This document shows, piece by piece, positions 17,001 to 23,887 of a stretch of 64,000 nucleotides of DNA. The stretch is taken from assembly GCA_042408785.1 (NCBI GenBank), contig JBHOQU010000039.1, positions 1-64,000 on the forward strand, given 5' to 3'. Below the pieces are notes generated by a model, which was not told the DNA's origin, ran no database searches, and saw only the letters and a program-made list of their open reading frames with translations. Made by a program: the position numbers and the translations under genes. How positions within the stretch are numbered: position 1 is the first letter of the stretch; every line of letters begins with the position of its first letter. Source of the DNA: JAUQQI01 sp042408785. GTDB taxonomy: Bacteria > Chloroflexota > Dehalococcoidia > JAUQQI01.

Positions 17001-17398
17001 AGCTCTTTAAAGAGGGCCCGGTCCTCGGCCCGGCGGATGGCCTCCAGGGGCGTTCCCAGCAGCCGGACCTCGTAGCGGTCCAGCACCCCCAGCTCGGCCA
17101 GCTCCACGGCCAGGTTCAGGCCGGTCTGACCCCCCAGCGTCGGCAGCAGGCCGTCGGGCCGCTCCCGCTCGATGATGCGGGTCAAAACGTCGGCCGTTAA
17201 AGGCTCGATGTAGACGACGTCGGCGACCTCTTCGTCGGTCATAATGGTGGCCGGGTTCGAGTTGACCAGGACGCAGGTAACCCCCTCCTCCCGGAGGGCC
17301 TTGCAGGCCTGGGTGCCGGAATAATCGAACTCGGCCGCCTGGCCGATGATGATCGGCCCAGAGCCGATGACCAGAACCTTGCGGGGTTTTTCAGCCAT
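14081..17398 (-). CDS. carB: Carbamoyl-phosphate synthase, large subunit
   Basis: Makes carbamoyl phosphate from ammonia, bicarbonate and two ATP. 1105 aa, typical. The two homologous ATP-grasp halves are clear: KVLVIGSGPIIIGQAAEFDYSGTQA at the start and KALVIGSGPIRIGQGIEFDYCSVH in the middle, with PVVIRPAYTLGGTGGG and PVLVRPSYVLGGRAM lids, and VNPRVSRSSALASKATG / VNPRSSRTVPFISKVTG metal loops. The C-terminal allosteric domain (about 960 on) ends the protein. ATG 17398 overlaps the end of carA by 8 nt. Confidence 0.97.
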   Translation of the reverse strand: MAEKPRKVLVIGSGPIIIGQAAEFDYSGTQACKALREEGVTCVLVNSNPATIMTDEEVADVVYIEPLTADVLTRIIERERPDGLLPTLGGQTGLNLAVELAELGVLDRYEVRLLGTPLEAIRRAEDRALFKELLISMGEPVLESEVVTSVAEAERVVAKLGLPVVIRPAYTLGGTGGGIAYTREELVRIVETGLIISPAHQVLVERSVIGWKEIEYEVMRDSADNCITVCNMENIDPMGVHTGDSIVVAPSQTLTDREYQMLRSSALKIIRALGVEGGCNIQFALAPRGHPVGPNGLPPYYVIEVNPRVSRSSALASKATGYPIARVAAKIAIGLTLDQIPNAVTGKTVAAFEPALDYCVVKIPRWPFDKFPFGDRRLGTQMKATGEVMAIDRTFEAALQKAVRSLEVGRRSLQWEDPAWVEALKNGLPTDPEDLKRVLPLHPNDLRLWAVMAALRRGVSVELLFKATGIDPWFLERMLNIVRMERRLLSEPLNPALLREAKRLGFSDEQIARLADRLPDQVRELRQRWGIRPVYKLVDTCAAEFEAQTPYFYSTYAGAENEAEPVPEQKALVIGSGPIRIGQGIEFDYCSVHSVWALRSAGVKALIINSNPETVSTDFDTSDRLYFEPLDAESVLSVLENEGMPPAIVQFGGQTAINLAWPLARAGVELLGAPAEAIDLAEDRRRFEDFLSRLGIPQPPGAAVNTVSQAVKVADAIGYPVLVRPSYVLGGRAMEICHDREELIRYVEMALEAAGRHPILIDKYLEGREVEVDAVCDGEQVLIPGIMEHIERAGVHSGDSMAVYPAVHLTPQEVETIVDYTTRIGRALGLKGLLNIQFVIMRPNGDRWPAWGRPPAGPVESEVYVLEVNPRSSRTVPFISKVTGVPMVFLGTRIALGDSLAALGYCGGLWPRSRLVAVKAPVFSMSKLAGVDTYLGPEMKSTGEVMGIDFTFEAALIKALIASGLALPRKGAILLTIADRDKPEAAPLIRALADLGFELYATEGTARFIRQLGLPVKRQVYKLGEGHPNVVDVIREGLVNGVVNTLTGNRTPLKDGFEIRRTAVERQVPCYTSLDTLRAAVQALKAGTAGYSVLPLPEYRRPRGR

Positions 17399-18518
17399 CT
17401 TTGCGGCCGCTTCCCTCCATGAGCCTGACGAACTCTTCGAAAAGATACATGTTGTCCCAGGGTCCCGGGGACGCCTCGGCGTGGTACTGGATGCTGAAGA
17501 CCTTAAGGCCCGGATGCTCTAACCCCTCCACGGTGCCGTCGTTGAGGTTGATGTGGGTTATCCGGACGGCCGGGTCCAGGCCCTCGGCTGCCACGGCGTA
17601 GCCGTGGTTCTGGGCCGTAATGTACACCCGACCCGTCCGCAGATCCTTGACCGGGTGGTTGGCCCCACGGTGGCCGAACTTCAGCTTGAAGGTTTGACCG
17701 CCGAAAAGGCGCCCCAGCACCTGGTGGCCCAGGCAGATGCCCATAATCGGCCGCCGGCCCACCAGCCCTTCGGCCGTCTTTACCAGGTAGTCCAGCAGGG
17801 CCGGGTCGCCCGGGCCCGGCGAGATGAGAATGCCGTCAGGGTCGAAACTTAGGATGTCCCGGGCAGTGGCGGTGGCCGGAACCACCGTAACCTCACAGCC
17901 GAGGCGGGTGAGGCTGCGCAGGATGTTGAATTTCACCCCGCAGTCGACGACCACCACCCGGAAGCGGGGCCGCCAGTCGGGCCCCGGGGCCGGCCAGCGG
18001 TAGGGGGCCGGGGTGGTGACCAGCCGGACGAGGTCCAGCTCGTCGTAGCGGGGCCCGGTCTTAATGGCCTCCAGCAGTTCCCCGGGGCGGCGGCCGACGC
18101 CGACGGCCCCCATCATCACCCCGCGCCGGCGGAGCTTGCGGGTGAGGGCCCGGGTGTCGATGCCGGCCAGGCCCGGAATGTTGTGTCTTACCAGGAGCTC
18201 CCTGAGGGTCATCCGGGCCAGGGTGTGGCTAGGGCTCGGGGAGGGCTCGTAGACGATAAACCCCTGAACCTGAACCCGCCTGGACTCAAAGTCCAGGTCG
18301 TTAATCCCGTAGTTGCCGATGAGGGGGTAGGTCAGGACCACAATCTGGCCGGCGTACGAGGGGTCCGAGAGGACCTCCTGGTAGCCGGTCATGCTGGTGT
18401 TGAAGACCACCTCCCCGACGGCCGTGGTTTCGGCCCCGAAGGAGTAGCCCTCAAAGACCGTCCCGTCCTCCAGAACGAGGACGGCCGGCGGGCCCTTTTC
18501 AAGCCCGGTTGCGTCCAT
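17391..18518 (-). CDS. carA: Carbamoyl-phosphate synthase, small (glutaminase) subunit
   Basis: Hydrolyses glutamine and channels ammonia to CarB. 375 aa. The N-terminal CPSase_sm domain has LVLEDGTVFEGYSFGA and NTSMTGYQEVLSDPSYAGQIV. The class I amidotransferase triad is visible as MGICLGHQVLG (Cys) and IQYHAEASPGP (His, Glu). ATG 18518 (MDATGLEKG) gives the usual N-terminus and overlaps the pyrC end by 20 nt; the frame stays open to 18608 but that part matches nothing. Confidence 0.96.
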   Translation of the reverse strand: MDATGLEKGPPAVLVLEDGTVFEGYSFGAETTAVGEVVFNTSMTGYQEVLSDPSYAGQIVVLTYPLIGNYGINDLDFESRRVQVQGFIVYEPSPSPSHTLARMTLRELLVRHNIPGLAGIDTRALTRKLRRRGVMMGAVGVGRRPGELLEAIKTGPRYDELDLVRLVTTPAPYRWPAPGPDWRPRFRVVVVDCGVKFNILRSLTRLGCEVTVVPATATARDILSFDPDGILISPGPGDPALLDYLVKTAEGLVGRRPIMGICLGHQVLGRLFGGQTFKLKFGHRGANHPVKDLRTGRVYITAQNHGYAVAAEGLDPAVRITHINLNDGTVEGLEHPGLKVFSIQYHAEASPGPWDNMYLFEEFVRLMEGSGRKDG

Positions 18519-19866
18519 CGTAGACAACCTCGCCGTCAAAGATGGTGAGCACCACCCGCCCCCGCAGGGTTGCCCCCGCCAGGGGCGTGTTCCTGCCCAG
18601 GGAAGCAAACTCTTCCGGCCGAACGACCCAGACCGCCTCGGGGTCCAGGACCGCCAGGTCCACGGGCTCGCCCGGCCGGAAGGTGTACGGAACCCGGAAG
18701 CCGGCCTGCTCCAGGATCCGGCCCGGGCCGGCCGTAAGCCGGGCGATGAGGGTGGGCAGGTCGAGGAGGCCGGCGTGGACCAGCGTCATGAGCAGGCCGA
18801 AGGCCGTCTCCAGGCCGCTGATGCCGAAGGCGGCCTGCCCGTATTCGCAGGCCTTGTCCAGCCAGTGGTGGGGAGCGTGGTCGGTGGCGATGACGTCGAT
18901 GGTGCCGTCCCGCAGGCCCGCTATCAGGGCCAGGCAGTCGGACCAGGTCCGCAGGGGCGGGTTGACCTTGGTCCGGGTGTCGTAAGGGGGCAGGTCGCTG
19001 GGGATGGGGACGGTCCCCACCGGCGGGTAGGCATTGCCCCCGGCCCCCAGCAGCCAGCGGTCGGTGAGGGTCAGGTGGTGGGGGCAGACCTCGGCCGTAA
19101 CCCGGATGCCCCGGGCCTTTGCCGCCCGCACCAGCTCCACCGAGCCCTGGGTGCTCAGGTGGGCCAGGTGGACCCAGCCGCCGGTGAGCTCGGCCAGGGC
19201 GATATTCCGGGCCACGGGCACCTCTTCGGCGGCGGCCGGCATTCCCCGCAGGCCCAGCCGCCCCGCCACCGGTCCCTCGTTGGCCGAGGCTCCCTCGGCC
19301 AGGGCCGGTTCCTCGCAATGGTCGATGACGGGCCGCCCGGTGAGCAGGCTGTACTCCAGGGCCCGGCGCATCAGCCGGCCGTCGTAGACCGGCCGGCCGT
19401 CGTCGCTGAAGCCGAAGGCCCCGGCCTCGGCCAGCTCCACCAGGTCGGCCAGCTCCCGGCCGGCCTGACCCCGGCTGACGCAGGCGATGGGGAGCACCCG
19501 GACGACCCCCGTCTCCCGGGCCCGGTTGTAGATAAGGGCGACCCGCTCGGGGGTATGGATAGGCGGGTCGGTGTTGGGCATAGCGCAGACCGTGGTAAAG
19601 CCGCCCCGGGCGGCGGCCCGGGTCCCGGTGGCGATGGTCTCTTTGTGCTCCTGGCCCGGCTCCCGCAGGTGGGCGTGCAGGTCGATAAAGCCCGGGGTCA
19701 CTACCAGGTCGGAAGCGTCGATGAGCTCAAAGCCCGGGGGTGGGGCAACGGTTCCGGGCTCGGCCAGGGCCTTGAGCCGGCCGGCCTCGATGAGCAGGTC
19801 CAGGGGGCGGTCCAGGCCGGCGGCCGGGTCGATGACCCGCCCGCCCCGGATAAGGTAGTTGCCCAT
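18499..19866 (-). CDS. pyrC: Dihydroorotase
   Basis: Zinc amidohydrolase that closes carbamoyl-aspartate to dihydroorotate. 455 aa, somewhat longer than the roughly 430-aa class I average. The metal motif is FIDLHAHLREPGQEHKE, followed by GGFTTVCAMPNTDPPI, a central His in VHLAHLSTQGSVEL, CPHHLTLTD and the catalytic-Asp segment VIATDHAPHHWLDK. The start overlaps the pyrB stop. It lies in the standard pyrB-pyrC-carA-carB order. Confidence 0.96.
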   Translation of the reverse strand: MGNYLIRGGRVIDPAAGLDRPLDLLIEAGRLKALAEPGTVAPPPGFELIDASDLVVTPGFIDLHAHLREPGQEHKETIATGTRAAARGGFTTVCAMPNTDPPIHTPERVALIYNRARETGVVRVLPIACVSRGQAGRELADLVELAEAGAFGFSDDGRPVYDGRLMRRALEYSLLTGRPVIDHCEEPALAEGASANEGPVAGRLGLRGMPAAAEEVPVARNIALAELTGGWVHLAHLSTQGSVELVRAAKARGIRVTAEVCPHHLTLTDRWLLGAGGNAYPPVGTVPIPSDLPPYDTRTKVNPPLRTWSDCLALIAGLRDGTIDVIATDHAPHHWLDKACEYGQAAFGISGLETAFGLLMTLVHAGLLDLPTLIARLTAGPGRILEQAGFRVPYTFRPGEPVDLAVLDPEAVWVVRPEEFASLGRNTPLAGATLRGRVVLTIFDGEVVYDGRNRA

Positions 19867-20858
19867 CAGCCCTCCACCACCGCCCCGGAGAGGAGGTATA
19901 GCAGGGCCATCCGGACGGCAACCCCGTTGGCAACCTGCCGCTCCACCAGGGACCTGGGGCCGTGGGCAACTTCGGAGGAAATCTCCACCCCCTCGTTCAT
20001 CGGCCCGGGGTGCATAACCACCGCGTCGGGCCGGGCCCGCTCAAGCCGCTTCGAATTCACCTGGTAAAGCCGGATGTACTCCCGCAGGCTGGGCAGCAGG
20101 CCGGCCTGCTGGCGCTCCCGCTGGAGCCGGAGGGGCATCACCACGTGGGCCCCAGTCAGGGCCCGGTCCAGGTCGTACTCGACCGTTACGGCCGGCCAGA
20201 GTTCGGCCGAAACCATCGTCCGGGGCAGGAGGGTCGGGGGACCGCAGAGGACCACCTCGGCCCCCAGCTTCGTCAGGCCCCAGACGTTGGAGCGGGCAAC
20301 CCGGCTGTGGAGAATGTCGCCGACGATAACCACCTTAAGGCCGGCGACCCGGCCGAAGTGTTCTTTAATGGTGAGAAGGTCCAGGAGGGCCTGGGTCGGG
20401 TGCGCATGCCAGCCGTCCCCGGCGTTGATAACCGAGGCCCGGACGTGCTGGGCCACCAGGTAGGGCGCCCCGGACTGGGGGTGGCGGATGACCACGAAGT
20501 CGGCCCCAAGGGCCTGGAGGGTAAGGACGGTGTCAATTAAGGACTCGCCCTTGGCCACGCTGCTGCCGGCCGCCCCCAGGTTGACCACATCGGCCCCGAG
20601 GGCCTTGGCGGCTAGCTCAAAGGAGACCCGGGTCCGGGTGCTCTCTTCGTAGAAGCAGTTGACCACCGTCCGCCCCCGGAGGGCGGCCACCCGGGGGATG
20701 GGTCGGCCCAGAATCTCCTTCATCCGGGCGGCCGTGTAAAGGACGTATTCGACCTCCTCGGCCGTAAAATCATCCAGGTCGAGGACGTGGCGGCGCCGGA
20801 CCGGCGCCCCCGGCACCAGGGAGCCGACGTCCGACGGGTTGAGGGTCTTAAGCTCCAA
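19866..20858 (-). CDS. pyrB: Aspartate carbamoyltransferase, catalytic chain
   Basis: Condenses carbamoyl phosphate and aspartate. 330 aa. Motifs are the carbamoyl-phosphate loop YEESTRTRVSFE, the SVAKGES loop, the HPTQALLDLLTI segment, VVIVGDILHSRVARSN and HPGPMNEGVEI. No pyrI regulatory gene is present, as in Gram-positive type operons controlled by PyrR. It starts 12 nt after the pyrR stop. A roughly 20-aa polar extension precedes the first conserved helix. Confidence 0.96.
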   Translation of the reverse strand: MELKTLNPSDVGSLVPGAPVRRRHVLDLDDFTAEEVEYVLYTAARMKEILGRPIPRVAALRGRTVVNCFYEESTRTRVSFELAAKALGADVVNLGAAGSSVAKGESLIDTVLTLQALGADFVVIRHPQSGAPYLVAQHVRASVINAGDGWHAHPTQALLDLLTIKEHFGRVAGLKVVIVGDILHSRVARSNVWGLTKLGAEVVLCGPPTLLPRTMVSAELWPAVTVEYDLDRALTGAHVVMPLRLQRERQQAGLLPSLREYIRLYQVNSKRLERARPDAVVMHPGPMNEGVEISSEVAHGPRSLVERQVANGVAVRMALLYLLSGAVVEG

Positions 20859-20870
20859 GGCAAACCCCCT

Positions 20871-21410
20871 TTATTCTTCAGGTTTGATTAAGAGCACCTC
20901 GTCGGTCCCATCCACCTCCTCCAGCCGCACCTGAACCTCCTCCCGGCGGGAGGTGGGGACGTTCTTGCCGACGTAATCGGCCCGAATGGGCAGTTCGCGG
21001 TGGCCCCGGTCGATGAGGACCGCCAGCTGGACCCGGCGGGGGCGGCCGAAGTCCATCAGGGCGTCCAGGGCCGCCCGGACCGTCCGCCCGGTGTAGAGGA
21101 CGTCGTCCACTAAGACGACAACCTTTCCGGTGATGTCCACGGGGATGTCGGTCTGCTGGATGGCAGGCCGCAGGCCCCGCATGGGCAGGTCATCCCGGTA
21201 GAGGGTGACGTCAAGCTCGCCCACGGGGACCGGCCGGCCCTCAATTTCGCTGAGGATGCGGGCAAGCCGCCGGGCAAGGGGAACGCCCCGGGTGCGCATG
21301 CCGACCAGGACCAGGTCGGCGGTGCCCTGGTTGCGCTCGGCAACCTCGTGGGCGATGCGCGTCAGGGCGCGCCGGATGTCGCTGCGGTTAAGTAAAACGA
21401 CTTCGGCCAC
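20871..21410 (-). CDS. pyrR: PyrR, pyrimidine operon RNA-binding attenuator / uracil phosphoribosyltransferase
   Basis: 179 aa, normal. PyrR binds leader mRNA when UMP or UTP is high and lowers pyr expression; it also has uracil phosphoribosyltransferase activity. The PRPP motif VVVLVDDVLYTGRTVRAALDAL is perfect, and DLVLVGMRTRGVPLA, RDDLPMRG and LIDRGHRELPIRADYVGKN are typical. It is first in the operon and a matching PyrR-binding RNA motif lies 89-117 nt upstream. The start is GTG 21410. Confidence 0.96.
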   Translation of the reverse strand: MAEVVLLNRSDIRRALTRIAHEVAERNQGTADLVLVGMRTRGVPLARRLARILSEIEGRPVPVGELDVTLYRDDLPMRGLRPAIQQTDIPVDITGKVVVLVDDVLYTGRTVRAALDALMDFGRPRRVQLAVLIDRGHRELPIRADYVGKNVPTSRREEVQVRLEEVDGTDEVLLIKPEE

Positions 21411-21498
21411 CGGAAACAGACCCTTAAAGTTCTATTTGGGCCGTCCGGGGCCGGCAGGTGGGGCACACCTCAACGGGGGAAGTCGATTCGGTGCCCAG

Positions 21499-21527
21499 CC
21501 TTACCAGCCTCACCGGACTGATTTAAA
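21499..21527 (-). promoter_or_regulatory. PyrR-binding RNA motif in the pyr leader
   Basis: Reading the minus strand, TTTAAATCAGTCC then GGTGAGGCTGGTAAGG matches the conserved PyrR-binding loop (TTAAnnnAGTCCnGaGAGGCTnnnAAGG) with only the expected hairpin-loop variation. Downstream the leader can form AGGTG...CACCT and CCGGCC...GGCC hairpins before pyrR, but no T-rich terminator is obvious. Control may act on translation or on a weak attenuator. Confidence 0.85.
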
Positions 21528-21555
21528 GGCGGGCCATCCAGCCCACTCAACCCCC

Positions 21556-21584
21556 AGTATACCACGGGATTGCCCGGGAAGCAA
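21556..21584 (-). promoter_or_regulatory. pyr operon promoter
   Basis: Minus strand TTGCTT (21584-21579), a 17-bp spacer and TATACT (21561-21556). The transcript would start near 21549, about 20 nt before the PyrR motif. It is divergent from the promoter at 21604-21632. Confidence 0.75.
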
Positions 21585-21603
21585 ATCCGGCCGGGCGGCC
21601 GAC

Positions 21604-21632
21604 TTGACATCCCGGGGGCGCTTTAATATGAT
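21604..21632 (+). promoter_or_regulatory. Strong divergent promoter for the DinB/VOC/citrate-synthase-like cluster
   Basis: TTGACA (21604-21609), a 17-bp spacer and TATGAT (21627-21632): nearly full consensus. The spacer carries CCCGGGGGCG. The leader is about 47 nt and ends with AAAGGAGGAGG before GTG 21686. Confidence 0.8.
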
Positions 21633-21685
21633 TAGCTAGCGCCCGGAGACAGGGCCGGGCGGAAACCAGAAAGGAGGAGGGCAAA

Positions 21686-22525
21686 GTGGTTCAGGTGCAG
21701 CTTGAGAACGAAAGGTGGGACGCCACAAACTTTGCCAACAAGGGGCGGCTCCTTGACACGGTCCGGGCCGAGGCGGAGTCCTTCTTCGCCCTGTGCTGGA
21801 CCCCCGAATACTGGGAAAACCCCACCGCCTCGGGCCACTGGCAGGTCCGGGACCTGGTCGGCCACCTGGTGGACGTCATCGAGGGCTACCTGGAGCGGTT
21901 CGACCTGGCCCGGCGGGGACAGGAAGCCCCGCCCCCCTACGGCCTTAAGGTGATGGCCAGCCGCCTCGACGAGCGGGCGCGGGCTTTCCGGACCACGCCC
22001 CGGGAGGAGCTCCTGGCCCGGCTCCGCCGGGACTACGACACCTTGATGGGCATCTTCGAAGGCCTGAGCGAGGCCGATTGGACCGGGCTGATGGTCTCCC
22101 ACCCGTACATGGGGCCGGTCCCGGCCTGCTGCTACCCGATATTCCAGATTATGGATTACAGCGTGCACAAATGGGACATTCGGGAGCGGCTCGGGGTGCC
22201 CCACGGCCTCTCGCCCGATGCGGCCGACTTCCTGGTGCCGTGGATGTTCGTCCTCTGGCAGGCTACCACCGACCTGGAGCGGGTCGGGCCCGAACCCATC
22301 CGGGTGGGCTTCAGGGTATTGGGTCGGAACGGCGGGACCTGGCGGGTCCAGGTCGACCGGGAGGGCTATAAGTACGAGCGGGGTCCCATCGACGACCTGC
22401 CGGCGGTCTTCGAGTTCGACCCGGCCAGTCTGGTGCTGACGGCCTTCGGCCGAATTCGAGCCGGGACCGCCTACGGCGACCAGCAGATGGCCCAGCGCTA
22501 CCGGGAAATCTTCTTCTCGATTTAA
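21686..22525 (+). CDS. DinB / maleylpyruvate-isomerase-like (MDMPI) family protein
   Basis: 279-aa soluble protein. The N-terminal four-helix DinB-like domain (about 20-170) has putative metal His residues in VRDLVGHLVDVIEGY and IMDYSVHKWDIRERLG, spaced as in MDMPI_N proteins. Residues about 185-279 are a separate alpha/beta SCP2-like domain (VGFRVLGRNGGTWRVQVDREG, ALLVLTAFGRI-like). Family members are often thiol-dependent isomerases or hydrolases; the substrate here is unknown. GTG 21686 follows a strong AAAGGAGGAGG. It heads a three-gene operon with a ring-cleavage-type VOC protein. Confidence 0.7.
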   Translation: MVQVQLENERWDATNFANKGRLLDTVRAEAESFFALCWTPEYWENPTASGHWQVRDLVGHLVDVIEGYLERFDLARRGQEAPPPYGLKVMASRLDERARAFRTTPREELLARLRRDYDTLMGIFEGLSEADWTGLMVSHPYMGPVPACCYPIFQIMDYSVHKWDIRERLGVPHGLSPDAADFLVPWMFVLWQATTDLERVGPEPIRVGFRVLGRNGGTWRVQVDREGYKYERGPIDDLPAVFEFDPASLVLTAFGRIRAGTAYGDQQMAQRYREIFFSI

Positions 22526-22540
22526 AGGGGGTTGTTGCCG

Positions 22541-23086
22541 ATGGAGGCGCCGGTTCCGGTTATGGGTGTCCACCACATCACCCTGGTCGGGTCCAACCGC
22601 CAGGGCATTATCGACTTCTGGCAGGGCGTGCTCGGCATGCGCCTGGTCCTGGAACAGCCCAACCTCGACGTGCCCGAGGAGACTCACCTCTTCTTCGACC
22701 CGGGCGACGGCCGGCTCATAACCTTCTTCGTCCGGGAGAACCGACCCAACGACCCGACCCCGGTCCCTGAAGTGGTCGGCAGCGTCCACCACATCGCCTT
22801 CGCCGTCTCCCGGGAAACCTTCGACCGGGCGGCCGAGCGCCTCAGCGCCCTCGGCTACCCGAATACCGGCCGGATCGACCGGGGCTTTATGGACTCCCTC
22901 TATTTCCGCGACCCGAACGGTTTCAGGATTGAGCTTTCGGTCTACAAGTTCAGCCCGCCGCCGGGCCGTACCACCGCGGAGGTGCTGGCCGAGGCCCACC
23001 GGGTCCGGGTGGAGGAGGGGGCCCCGGCCATTGCGGAGCGGCACGTAAAGCTGGCCGTCGAACGGCTCCAGTCCCGGCAGGCCTAA
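22541..23086 (+). CDS. VOC-superfamily (type I extradiol dioxygenase-like) protein
   Basis: 181 aa with two beta-alpha-beta-beta-beta modules. Metal ligands fit the His-His-Glu pattern: MGVHHITLVGS, SVHHIAFAVSRETFD and GFRIELSVYKF, with FRDPNGFRIEL the classic C-terminal motif of ring-cleaving dioxygenases and glyoxalases. Only one VOC pair is present, so it resembles small single-module dioxygenases or lyases. ATG 22541 is preceded by AAAGGGGG at about 10 nt; a TTG at 22532 is also possible. It is followed directly by the citrate-synthase-like gene. Confidence 0.75.
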   Translation: MEAPVPVMGVHHITLVGSNRQGIIDFWQGVLGMRLVLEQPNLDVPEETHLFFDPGDGRLITFFVRENRPNDPTPVPEVVGSVHHIAFAVSRETFDRAAERLSALGYPNTGRIDRGFMDSLYFRDPNGFRIELSVYKFSPPPGRTTAEVLAEAHRVRVEEGAPAIAERHVKLAVERLQSRQA

Positions 23087-23887
23087 ATGTCCCGGAAGCG
23101 GTGCCCCCTGCGCTCCGACATCGCCTGGAGCGCCCCGGACCGGATCGTCGTCCGGGGCTACGACCTGGCCGGGGAGCTCCTGGGCCGGGTCAACCTGGGG
23201 GATATGGCCTTCCTGGGGCTGATGGGCCGGCTGCCGACACCCCAGGAGTCGGCGGTATTCAACGCGATGCTGGTGGCCCTGGTGGAGCACGGCCTGACGC
23301 CGAGCGCCCTGGCCGCCCGCCTCACCTACCTGGGGGCGCCCGAGGCCCTGCAGGGGGCGGTGGCCGCCGGCCTGCTGGGCCTCGGCAGCGTCTTCGTTGG
23401 GAGCCTGGAGGGGGCGGCCTGGATGCTCCAGGAGGCCCTTGAAGGCGTCCCGGCCGGGGCCGACCTGCGGCCCATTGCGGCCCGGGTCGTGGCCGGGTTC
23501 GCCGAGCGGAAAGCGCTGATTCCGGGAATCGGCCACCCGATTCACAAGCCGGTCGACCCCCGAACTCCCCGCCTCTTTGCCATCGCCGCCGAGAACGGCT
23601 TTGCCGGCCGCTACGTGGAGCTCATCCAGCTCATCGCCGCCGAGGCCGAGGCCCGGTTCGGCCGGAGCCTGCCGGTGAACGCCACCGGGGCGGTCGGGGC
23701 CCTGGCCAGCGAGCTGGGTATACCGTGGCAGGTCTGCCGGGGACTGGGGGTGATGGCCCGGGCGGTGGGGCTGGTGAGCCACATCCTCGAGGAGATGCGG
23801 CAGCCCCTGGCCGAGGAGGTGTGGCTTCGGGTCGAGGAGGAAGCCACCGCCCACCTCCGGGACCAGGCCGGGCGGTCCGGCCCCTAG
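23087..23887 (+). CDS. Citrate-synthase superfamily protein, citryl-CoA lyase-like
   Basis: 266 aa, shorter than citrate synthase (about 370-430) and like stand-alone citryl-CoA lyase or CitE-independent members. Visible are DIAWSAPDRIVVRGYDL, NLGDMAFLGLMGRLPTPQE, IPGIGHPIHKPVDPRTPRLF (catalytic His segment) and NATGAVGALASELGIPWQVCRGLGVMARAVGLVSHILEE. The family cleaves or forms CoA thioesters by Claisen chemistry. It starts at ATG 23087 immediately after the VOC stop, so the three genes form one operon. The physiological substrate is not clear. Confidence 0.75.
   Translation: MSRKRCPLRSDIAWSAPDRIVVRGYDLAGELLGRVNLGDMAFLGLMGRLPTPQESAVFNAMLVALVEHGLTPSALAARLTYLGAPEALQGAVAAGLLGLGSVFVGSLEGAAWMLQEALEGVPAGADLRPIAARVVAGFAERKALIPGIGHPIHKPVDPRTPRLFAIAAENGFAGRYVELIQLIAAEAEARFGRSLPVNATGAVGALASELGIPWQVCRGLGVMARAVGLVSHILEEMRQPLAEEVWLRVEEEATAHLRDQAGRSGP

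Noticed and set aside
18775..20067. 430-aa plus-strand open frame
   Set aside because: Antisense to pyrC and pyrB, whose catalytic motifs are intact.
21632..23854. 740-aa minus-strand open frame
   Set aside because: Antisense to the DinB, VOC and citrate-synthase-like genes, which have clear motifs, RBS and a promoter.
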